DNA of 5,573 nucleotides from Paracoccaceae bacterium. Lineage in GTDB: Bacteria > Pseudomonadota > Alphaproteobacteria > Rhodobacterales > Rhodobacteraceae. The DNA lies in contig CABZJG010000131.1 in assembly GCA_902525995.1 (NCBI GenBank), positions 1 to 5,573 on the forward strand, read 5' to 3'. A program made the translations under genes and the position numbers. Numbering within the stretch: the first letter of the stretch is position 1; every line of letters begins with the position of its first letter. The notes below the pieces were generated by a model that searched no databases, had not been told where the DNA came from, and saw only the letters and a list, made by a program, of their open reading frames with translations. Positions 1-5,573 of the stretch are shown here, piece after piece.

Positions 1-2115
1 GATCGTACCGGTGATACATCGTCGCATATCAAACGCCGTCAGCGCGCTGATCCACCTCAGATCCTTTTGACAACACCGGAAAGCCTTGCCCTGCTCATCT
101 CTTATCCAGAGGCGCCAAAAATTTTTGCCGGTTTGCAAAGAGTATTGGTGGATGAAATTCATGCTTTGGCCGAAAGCAAACGCGGCGATCAAATGGCCTT
201 GGCGTTAAGCCGCCTCAACGGAATTTGTCCCAGCCTGCGCCGGGTTGGTCTATCCGCCACAGTGGACGATCCGCACACTATCACCGAGTTGCTATCTGTC
301 GCAGCAGATGCCTGCCCTCTTTGTGTGGCAGATGGGGGGCCGGCGCCAGATATCTCAATGCTAAAAACAGATGTGCAGCCCCCATGGTCCGGAGCGGGCG
401 GTCGCTATGCGGTTGAGCCCGTCCTCGAGCAGATCAAACAACATAAAACGACGCTCATTTTCCATAATACACGCGCACAGGCCGAAATATTTTTTCATCA
501 CCTTTGGCTTGCCAACAGGGATCACCTGCCAATTGCCATCCATCACGGCAGCCTTGATCGCACGCAGCGGCAAAAGGTCGAAGCCGCCATGACCGCAGGT
601 GAGCTGCGCGCAATCGTATGCACCGGCAGCCTTGATCTTGGAATTAACTGGGGGGACGTTGATCTGGTGATCCAGATCGGTGCGCCCAAAAATGTCAAAC
701 GGCTGGTTCAGCGCATCGGGCGGGCCAACCACCGCTACAATGCCCCGTCCAAGGCGATGATTGTTCCGGCCAATCGGTTTGAGATTGTTGAATGTATGGC
801 CGCACTTGAAGCCGTGATTGCACATGATCTCGATGGGGAAAAACGCGGCGGAAAACCATTGGATGTGCTGTGCCAGCATATTGTGTTGGTTGCATGCGCC
901 GGAGCCTTTGATCCAGACCAACTTTATGCTGAGGTCTGTTCCGCCGGAAGCTATAACGCACTGACCCGGGCTGAGTTTGACCAATGTTTGGATTTCTGCA
1001 CAACGGGGGGCTATGCGCTTAGGCTCTATGATCAATGGCACCGCCTGATCCGGCAAGCAGATGGCCAGTATCGCTTGCGGGACATGCGCAGTGCGCCGCG
1101 CATCCGGATGAATGCCGGTACCATACAAGACAATGATACGCTTAAAGTGCGGCTTCAACGTCGGCGTGGCGGCAAGCCGCTGGGTGAAGTTGAAGAGGCC
1201 TTTGCCGCCACCCTGTCGCCGGGGGATACGTTTTTGATTGGCGGGCAGGTGGTGCGATTTGAAAACCTGCGTGAAATGACGGTCGAGGTTTCCCGTCACG
1301 CCAAGAAAAAACCAAAGATTGCAACCTACAGCGGCACTAAATTTGCCACCTCAACCCAATTATGCGACCGAATATTAGACCGCTTTGCAGATAAAAACTG
1401 GTCAGGTCTGCCACTGCACACGGTGCAGTGGCTGGAAAAGCAAATTGCAATCTCGGCGCTACCTCAACCCGACACGCTCTTGCTTGAAACATTCCCCCGC
1501 CAAGACCTGCATCATCTGTGCGTATATGGTTTTGCCGGTCGGAATGCCCAACAGACACTGGGGCTTTTGCTGACCAAACAGCTGGAAACAAGAGGGCTTG
1601 CGCCTTTGGGGTTCGTGGCCACGGACTATGCAACTCTGATTTGGGGATTGGAGCCAGTTAAACCCCCCAAAAGCCTATTTGATCCTGATGATTTGGAGCG
1701 CGGTTTAGGCGAATGGTTGGCCGGCAATGCCGTGATGAAGCGCAGCTTTCGCGCCGTTGCCACTATTACCGGTTTGATTGAACGCAATTTGCCGGGACTG
1801 CAAAAATCTGGCCGCCAAGCGACTTTTTCTTCTGATATTCTCTATGACACTTTATTGAAATACGACCCCGACCACCTGATGATGCAAATAACCAAGACCG
1901 AAGCCATGCGTGGGTTGGTGGATTTTTCCCGCGTTCGGCAAATGCTTGATCGGATAAATGGGCGTATCGAGCACCACGATCTTCCATATCTATCCCCCTT
2001 CTCTGCTCCCTTATTTTTAGAAGCAGGCCGCGTTCCCGTTGAGGGACAGGCTGTTGAACAACTGATTTCCGAGCATACAGAAGCCCTTATCGAAGAAGCG
2101 GGATTGGATTTCTAG
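1..2115 (+). CDS. Lhr-Core type DEXH-box DNA helicase of the ligase-associated DNA damage response cluster (5' partial)
   Basis: ATP-dependent superfamily 2 DNA helicase, probably a 3'-to-5' translocase in cytoplasmic DNA repair, as known for the Lhr-Core family. The reading frame is open from base 1, so the gene starts upstream; 704 residues are visible. The family is usually a little over 800, so about 100 N-terminal residues, with the Walker A motif, are missing from view. Visible in order (fragment numbering): RTGDT at 2-6; TTPESL, motif Ib, at 24-29; DEIH, motif II, at 51-54; SAT, motif III, at 85-87; FHNTRAQAE, motif IV region; TGSLDLGINWG, motif V, at 208-218; QRIGRANHR, motif VI, at 237-245. 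A winged-helix-like stretch follows, then the DEAD/H-associated region with GEVEEAF at 395-401, GDTF at 408-411, YSGTKFATST, and KSGRQATFSSDILYDTL starting at 602. All helicase motifs in view are intact. pdeM follows after 37 bp, which supports this subfamily over stand-alone Lhr. Confidence 0.95.
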   Translation, partial: DRTGDTSSHIKRRQRADPPQILLTTPESLALLISYPEAPKIFAGLQRVLVDEIHALAESKRGDQMALALSRLNGICPSLRRVGLSATVDDPHTITELLSVAADACPLCVADGGPAPDISMLKTDVQPPWSGAGGRYAVEPVLEQIKQHKTTLIFHNTRAQAEIFFHHLWLANRDHLPIAIHHGSLDRTQRQKVEAAMTAGELRAIVCTGSLDLGINWGDVDLVIQIGAPKNVKRLVQRIGRANHRYNAPSKAMIVPANRFEIVECMAALEAVIAHDLDGEKRGGKPLDVLCQHIVLVACAGAFDPDQLYAEVCSAGSYNALTRAEFDQCLDFCTTGGYALRLYDQWHRLIRQADGQYRLRDMRSAPRIRMNAGTIQDNDTLKVRLQRRRGGKPLGEVEEAFAATLSPGDTFLIGGQVVRFENLREMTVEVSRHAKKKPKIATYSGTKFATSTQLCDRILDRFADKNWSGLPLHTVQWLEKQIAISALPQPDTLLLETFPRQDLHHLCVYGFAGRNAQQTLGLLLTKQLETRGLAPLGFVATDYATLIWGLEPVKPPKSLFDPDDLERGLGEWLAGNAVMKRSFRAVATITGLIERNLPGLQKSGRQATFSSDILYDTLLKYDPDHLMMQITKTEAMRGLVDFSRVRQMLDRINGRIEHHDLPYLSPFSAPLFLEAGRVPVEGQAVEQLISEHTEALIEEAGLDF

Positions 2116-2145
2116 GCTTGCCAAATGCGCCAAACTCTGGCCTTT

Positions 2146-2150
2146 AAGGA
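2146..2150 (+). promoter_or_regulatory. Ribosome binding site of pdeM, unusually close to the start
   Basis: AAGGA lies only 2 nt before the ATG at 2153, closer than the usual 5-9 nt. It is the only good Shine-Dalgarno match in the 37-nt helicase-pdeM gap. The ATG is still preferred because the conserved N-terminal segment (FTLAGASLVALGSGALWW) begins right after it. An in-frame TTG at 2189, with GCAGG 7 nt upstream, is a weaker alternative that would remove 12 residues. Confidence 0.5.
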
Positions 2151-2152
2151 AT

Positions 2153-2818
2153 ATGAGCAGCTATCACTTCACTTTGGCAGGCGCATCTTTGGTTGCTTTG
2201 GGCTCTGGTGCTCTTTGGTGGCCAGAGAAAAATCTGCTATGTGTTTCTGATTTACATCTGGGCAAAGCCGACCGGGTCATGCGGCGTGGCGGCCCGATGT
2301 TGCCGCCCTATGAAACCCGCGATACGCTCTATCGGCTTGAAGCCGACATCACGCTGACCCGCGCCGAAGTGATTGTCTGTTTGGGCGATAGTTTTGATGA
2401 TAAGCTCTCTGGCGACCACCTGCCCGAGGCTGAACTTCAGTGGATATCGCGTCTGCAAACCGGGCGGCGGTGGATTTGGATTGAGGGCAACCACGACCCA
2501 GACCCCATGGAATTAGGCGGCACATATATGTCCGCACTGCCCGAACCACCCTTGGTGTTCCGGCATATTTCAAGCAGTCGGGAAAATGGCGAAATTTCAG
2601 GGTATTACCACCCCAAAGCGCAGATTAGCCTGCGCGGAAAATCAATCTCAAAACCCTGCTTTTTGCTGGACAGTGACCGCTTGGTTCTGCCGGCCTATGG
2701 CACCTTTACCGGCGGGCTTAAAACCCAATCCGAGGCGCTTTGCAGCTTAATGCGGCCAGAAGCCGTTGCCATTTTAACCGGAAAACAGGCCCGGCCTATT
2801 CCAATGCCGCGCGACTAA
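2153..2818 (+). CDS. pdeM: Ligase-associated DNA damage response endonuclease PdeM (calcineurin-like metallophosphoesterase)
   Basis: Small cytoplasmic phosphoesterase of 221 residues, a normal family length. Characterised relatives are Mn-dependent single-strand DNA endonucleases encoded with Lhr-Core helicase, DNA ligase and an exonuclease. Metallophosphoesterase motifs run in order: D33-L-H35 in VSDLHLGK; G78-D79 in CLGDSFDD; G112-N113-H114-D115; H138 in VFRHI; and the final motif, read here as G150-Y151-Y152-H153-P154. The usual last motif is GHxH, so the first His is replaced by Tyr (codon TAT at 2603-2605), which would be expected to remove one ligand of the second metal. Other conserved blocks are present: RRGGPMLPPYET at 44-55 and LPAYGTFTGGL at 179-189. 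There is no signal peptide or membrane segment. It probably shares a transcript with the helicase (37-nt gap). The function assignment is firm; full catalytic activity is less certain because of Y151. Confidence 0.93.
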   Translation: MSSYHFTLAGASLVALGSGALWWPEKNLLCVSDLHLGKADRVMRRGGPMLPPYETRDTLYRLEADITLTRAEVIVCLGDSFDDKLSGDHLPEAELQWISRLQTGRRWIWIEGNHDPDPMELGGTYMSALPEPPLVFRHISSSRENGEISGYYHPKAQISLRGKSISKPCFLLDSDRLVLPAYGTFTGGLKTQSEALCSLMRPEAVAILTGKQARPIPMPRD

Positions 2819-3708
2819 ACTGTAAGTCCTTCAGGTTCAGCCACCCCGTTTGTGCGGCAGCAGGCGGTCACAGTGTTGGCCAAAAGACAGGCGATTGTCA
2901 TCGGTCCAACCCCCCCTGGAACAGGCGTAATGGCACCGGCCACTGCCGCGCAGCTTTCATAATCTACATCCCCAACCAAGCGCGTGCCGCCCTCGGGTTT
3001 GTCGATCCGGTTGATGCCGACATCCATGACCGTAGCGCCCGGTTTAATCCAGTCGCCGGGCACCATTTGCGCACGGCCAACGGCAGCCACCACAATATCA
3101 GCGCGGCGCACCACATCAGGCAGGTTTTTGGTGCGGCTGTGCGCCACGGTGACGGTGCAGCTATCATTGAGCAGCAATTGCACCATGGGTTTTCCAACGA
3201 TGTTTGAGCGCCCGATCACAACAGCATCCAATCCTGACAAAGATCCATGATGATCGCGTAGCATCATCAAACAGCCCAGCGGCGTGCAAGGCACCATTGA
3301 TTTCTGATCGGTCCCAAGCAACCCGACATTAGAAATATGGAAGCCGTCCACATCTTTTTCCGGCGCTATGGAATTGATTACCAGATCCTCGTTGAGATGA
3401 CTGGGCAGCGGCAATTGCACCAAAATACCATGCACCGCAGGGTCTGCATTCAACTGATCAATCAAAGCCAGCAGATCGGCCTCGGATGTGGCGGCATCGA
3501 GCTTGTGCTCATAGCTGTTCATCCCGACCTCGGTGGTTTGTTTTCCCTTCGAGCGCACATAAACCTGACTTGCTGGATCTTCGCCCACAAGCACCACGGA
3601 CAGTCCTGGTGTGATCTGGTGCTCGGATTTCAGAGCAGCAACATGACCTGCAACCTGTTCGCGAATTTTTGCGGCAAAGGCTTTTCCATCAATAATCTTG
3701 GCGCTCAT
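2815..3708 (-). CDS. folD: Bifunctional methylenetetrahydrofolate dehydrogenase / methenyltetrahydrofolate cyclohydrolase
   Basis: Cytosolic enzyme that reversibly oxidises 5,10-methylene-THF to 5,10-methenyl-THF with NADP and hydrolyses the latter to 10-formyl-THF. The protein has 297 residues, typical for FolD. The N-terminal catalytic part carries Y50-V-R-S-K54, Q98 in VQLPLP and D121 in EKDVDGFH, matching the Tyr50/Lys54/Gln98/Asp121 active site known for the family. PCTPLG follows at 140-145. The Rossmann part has VIGRSNIVGKP at 164-174, and the C-terminal signature PVPGGVGPMT is at 262-271. The start at 3708 is preferred over an in-frame ATG at 3753: it gives the usual MSAKIIDGK N-terminus and has AAGGA 8 nt upstream, while the 15 extra residues are basic and not family-like. 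It lies 117 bp downstream of fhs on the same strand, so co-transcription is likely. Its TAG overlaps the stop of convergent pdeM. Confidence 0.98.
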   Translation of the reverse strand: MSAKIIDGKAFAAKIREQVAGHVAALKSEHQITPGLSVVLVGEDPASQVYVRSKGKQTTEVGMNSYEHKLDAATSEADLLALIDQLNADPAVHGILVQLPLPSHLNEDLVINSIAPEKDVDGFHISNVGLLGTDQKSMVPCTPLGCLMMLRDHHGSLSGLDAVVIGRSNIVGKPMVQLLLNDSCTVTVAHSRTKNLPDVVRRADIVVAAVGRAQMVPGDWIKPGATVMDVGINRIDKPEGGTRLVGDVDYESCAAVAGAITPVPGGVGPMTIACLLANTVTACCRTNGVAEPEGLTV

Positions 3709-3716
3709 TGGTGCAT

Positions 3717-3721
3717 TCCTT
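3717..3721 (-). promoter_or_regulatory. Ribosome binding site of folD
   Basis: On the - strand this reads AAGGA, 8 nt before the ATG at 3708-3706. It decides the folD start in favour of 3708 over the upstream in-frame ATG at 3753. Confidence 0.75.
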
Positions 3722-3738
3722 TTATCTCTTTTGCGCTG

Positions 3739-3784
3739 TGGCGGTCTTGGCATAATTGCGCATTTCGCACAGCAAAGACCACCA
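3739..3784 (-). repeat. Inverted repeat in the fhs-folD spacer, possible mRNA hairpin
   Basis: On the + strand TGGCGGTCTT (3739-3748) is complementary to AAGACCACCA (3775-3784) at 9 of 10 positions. In the - strand transcript the single mismatch becomes a G-U wobble, so a continuous 10-bp stem is possible. Nested in the 26-nt loop is a second 4-bp stem, TGCG (3757-3760) with CGCA (3766-3769). No U-tract follows on the transcript strand, so this is not a standard intrinsic terminator. It ends about 30 nt upstream of the folD start. A role in mRNA processing, stability or fhs/folD ratio is inference; chance is possible. Confidence 0.5.
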
Positions 3785-3822
3785 GCAGTTACTCTATCAA
3801 TTCGGTGAGGACAACCTGCCTT

Positions 3823-3837
3823 GGATTAAAATAATCC
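3823..3837 (-). repeat. Short perfect inverted repeat across the fhs stop codon
   Basis: GGATTA (3823-3828) and TAATCC (3832-3837) form a perfect 6-bp palindrome with a 3-nt spacer, and the fhs TAA sits inside it at 3828-3826. It is AT-rich with a very small loop, so any RNA hairpin would be weak. No U-tract follows. Function is unknown and chance is likely. Confidence 0.3.
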
Positions 3838-5502
3838 CTCAATTTGGCCCTCAGAATTAAGCATGATCGCTTCCGAGGCTGGCACGGATGGCAGCCCGGG
3901 CATCGTCATAATCTCACCGCAGATGACAACAATAAATCCGGCGCCCGCGCTGAGCCGCACTTCACGCACCGGCACAGAATGGCCCAAAGGCGCGCCCCGA
4001 CGGTTCGGATCGGTGGTAAAGCTGTATTGGGTTTTTGCCATACAAACCGGAAGATGGCCATAACCTGCAGCCTCCCAGTCTTTAAGTTGGTTGCGAATTT
4101 TTCCGTCAGCTAGAACCTCATCCGCGCGGTAAATCCGCTTCGCAATGGTTTCGATTTTCTCAAACAGGCTGAGATCATCACTGTAAAGCGGAGCAAAGTT
4201 GGCCATATCTGCATCCGCAATTTCAGCCACGCGGGTGGCCAGTTCAACGGTTCCTTCGGACCCTTTTTCCCAATGCTGGCACAAAATGGCTTCTGCGCCC
4301 TGCTCGGCGACATAGTTTTTGACGGCCTGCACTTCGGCGTCTGTATCGGTGACAAAGTGGTTAATTCCAACCACCACAGGTACCCCGAAGGATTTTACAT
4401 TCTCGATATGGCGGCCAAGGTTCGGGCAACCTGCTATAACCGCATCGACATTTTCAGGACCAAGGTCGGCCTTGGCCACCCCGCCGTTCATCTTCATCGC
4501 GCGCACAGTGGCCACGACCACCACAGCGGCAGGCGCAAGGCCGGCTTTGCGGCATTTGATATTCATGAATTTCTCGGCCCCAAGATCGGCGCCAAACCCT
4601 GCCTCGGTTACCACATAATCTGCCACCTTTAGGGCAGTTGTGGTTGCCATCACCGAATTACAGCCGTGCGCGATATTGGCAAACGGGCCGCCGTGGACAA
4701 AGGCGGGGTTGTTTTCCAGCGTTTGAACCAAGTTTGGCTGCATCGCATCTTTGAGCAGAACAGTCATCGCGCCGTCAGCTTTGATATCACGGCAATAGAT
4801 CGGCGTTCTGTCGCGGCGGTAGGCAACAATGATATCGCCCAATCGCTTTTGCAGATCGTCCAGCGATGTCGCCAGACATAAAATCGCCATGACCTCGGAA
4901 GCTACGGTAATATCAAACCCGGTTTGCCGCGGATAGCCATTGGCCACCCCGCCAAGCGAGGTCACAATATCACGCAGAGCCCGATCGTTCATATCCATCA
5001 CGCGGCGCCACACGACGCGGCGTTGGTCTATTTCAAGTTTGTTGCCCCAGTAAATGTGATTGTCGATCATTGCAGAGAGCAAATTATGCGCTGACGTGAT
5101 GGCGTGAAAATCGCCTGTGAAATGCAGGTTCATTTCCTCCATCGGGACAACTTGGGCATAGCCGCCACCGGCTGCGCCGCCCTTCATCCCAAAACAGGGG
5201 CCAAGCGAGGCTTCGCGGATACAAATGGCCGCCCGTTTTCCGATGCGGTTAAGCCCGTCGCCCAAACCAACAGTGGTGGTGGTTTTGCCTTCGCCTGCGG
5301 GTGTCGGGTTGATCGCGGTGACCAAGATAAGCTTGCCGTTGGGCTTACTTTGAACCGAGTTGATAAATTCCTGACTGACCTTTGCCTTGTCGTGGCCGTA
5401 GGGCAAAAGATGTTCGGAGGGAATATCCAATTTGGCGCCGATCTCTTGGATCGGTTTTTTATTGGCTTCGCGGGCAATTTCAATGTCTGATTTATAACTC
5501 AT
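3826..5502 (-). CDS. fhs: Formate-tetrahydrofolate ligase (10-formyl-THF synthetase)
   Basis: Cytosolic enzyme joining formate to tetrahydrofolate at the cost of ATP to give 10-formyl-THF. The protein has 558 residues, the usual full length. Key blocks in order: the ATP-binding P-loop-like PTPAGEGKTTTT at 66-77; R96-E97-A-S-L-G-P, the formyl-phosphate site region, followed by FGMKGGAAGGGY at 104-115; NLHFTGDFHAI at 125-135; HGGPFANIAHGCNS at 270-283; TEAGFGADLGAEKF at 299-312; and the second family signature VATVRAMKMNGG at 330-341. The Asn in that last motif is allowed by the family pattern. The ATG at 5502 is supported by AGGGA 7 nt upstream and by a normal N-terminus. It is the first gene of a probable fhs-folD unit: its product feeds FolD, or the reverse when one-carbon units are oxidised to formate. 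No truncation or missing key residue is seen. Confidence 0.99.
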   Translation of the reverse strand: MSYKSDIEIAREANKKPIQEIGAKLDIPSEHLLPYGHDKAKVSQEFINSVQSKPNGKLILVTAINPTPAGEGKTTTTVGLGDGLNRIGKRAAICIREASLGPCFGMKGGAAGGGYAQVVPMEEMNLHFTGDFHAITSAHNLLSAMIDNHIYWGNKLEIDQRRVVWRRVMDMNDRALRDIVTSLGGVANGYPRQTGFDITVASEVMAILCLATSLDDLQKRLGDIIVAYRRDRTPIYCRDIKADGAMTVLLKDAMQPNLVQTLENNPAFVHGGPFANIAHGCNSVMATTTALKVADYVVTEAGFGADLGAEKFMNIKCRKAGLAPAAVVVVATVRAMKMNGGVAKADLGPENVDAVIAGCPNLGRHIENVKSFGVPVVVGINHFVTDTDAEVQAVKNYVAEQGAEAILCQHWEKGSEGTVELATRVAEIADADMANFAPLYSDDLSLFEKIETIAKRIYRADEVLADGKIRNQLKDWEAAGYGHLPVCMAKTQYSFTTDPNRRGAPLGHSVPVREVRLSAGAGFIVVICGEIMTMPGLPSVPASEAIMLNSEGQIEGLF

Positions 5503-5509
5503 AATTCAT

Positions 5510-5514
5510 TCCCT
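5510..5514 (-). promoter_or_regulatory. Ribosome binding site of fhs
   Basis: On the - strand this reads AGGGA, 7 nt before the ATG at 5502-5500. It supports the fhs start. Confidence 0.75.
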
Positions 5515-5573
5515 ATTGGGTGCATGGGGTCGATCTAGATTGCGTATAATGTGACTCTACCGCAAACAGCGCG
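5515..5573. promoter_or_regulatory. Upstream region of fhs, leader and possible promoter, cut by the window edge
   Basis: No coding signal is seen here. On the + strand a perfect TATAAT occurs at 5545-5550, but no good -35 hexamer lies 16-18 bp upstream, so a divergent promoter is only possible. On the - strand, TTGCGG (5565-5560) resembles a -35 element, but the nearest -10-like TATACG (5548-5543) is only 11 bp away, too close for a sigma-70 promoter. The fhs promoter may lie beyond the window. No riboswitch could be recognised in so short a stretch. Confidence 0.25.

Noticed and set aside
67..69. TTG as the start codon of the helicase gene
   Set aside because: The frame continues upstream to base 1 with family-like sequence (RTGDT and the run up to TTPESL), so this is an internal Leu codon of a gene cut by the window edge.
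361..1299. Long open frame of 312 codons on the - strand opposite the helicase gene
   Set aside because: It lies wholly antisense to a well-conserved helicase, its translation resembles no family I know and has no domain pattern. It is best explained as a by-product of codon use on the other strand.
2740..3207. Open frame of 155 codons on the + strand across the pdeM-folD junction
   Set aside because: It overlaps both real genes out of frame, and its translation shows no domain or family resemblance.
3709..3753. N-terminal extension of FolD from the in-frame ATG at 3753
   Set aside because: The 15 residues are Arg/Lys-rich and unlike FolD N-termini, while the ATG at 3708 has a well-placed AAGGA.
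3739..3784. Intrinsic terminator between fhs and folD
   Set aside because: A stem is possible, but no U-tract follows it on the - strand transcript, and folD lies directly downstream in the same direction.
3337..3834. Open frame of 165 codons on the + strand opposite folD and its spacer
   Set aside because: Antisense to strongly conserved folD codons, with no recognisable product. It ends in the spacer by chance.
4480..4515. KMNGG in place of the more common KxHGG in the Fhs signature
   Set aside because: Asn is an accepted residue at this position of the family signature, so it does not suggest loss of function.

Overview
This window is ordinary bacterial chromosome and almost entirely protein-coding. 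The proteins suggest an alphaproteobacterium, most likely a marine Rhodobacterales (Roseobacter-lineage) species. That placement rests on how the helicase, PdeM, FolD and Fhs sequences read to me and on moderate base composition; no search was run, so genus level is not supported.

Left half, + strand (1-2818): two genes of the four-gene 'ligase-associated DNA damage response' cluster. The first is a large Lhr-Core type DEXH-box helicase whose 5' end lies outside the window. It is followed 37 bp later by pdeM, a small metallophosphoesterase-type DNA endonuclease. In the full cluster these are joined by an ATP-dependent DNA ligase and a metallo-beta-lactamase/beta-CASP exonuclease, which would be expected just upstream of base 1 (inference).

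Right half, - strand (2815-5502): fhs (formate-tetrahydrofolate ligase) followed by folD (methylene-THF dehydrogenase/methenyl-THF cyclohydrolase), read in that order. Together they interconvert formate, 10-formyl-THF, 5,10-methenyl-THF and 5,10-methylene-THF, the cytosolic one-carbon pathway. A 117-bp spacer between them contains a 10-bp inverted repeat that could form an mRNA hairpin. The 71 bp upstream of fhs hold its ribosome binding site and part of its leader or promoter.

The two halves meet tail to tail: the stop codons of pdeM and folD overlap. They look like unrelated functional units. I see no mobile element, CRISPR array, tRNA or rRNA, and no convincing previously undescribed system. 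The points most worth checking are a Tyr in place of the first His of the GHxH metal-binding motif in PdeM, the structured fhs-folD spacer, and the overlapping convergent stops.
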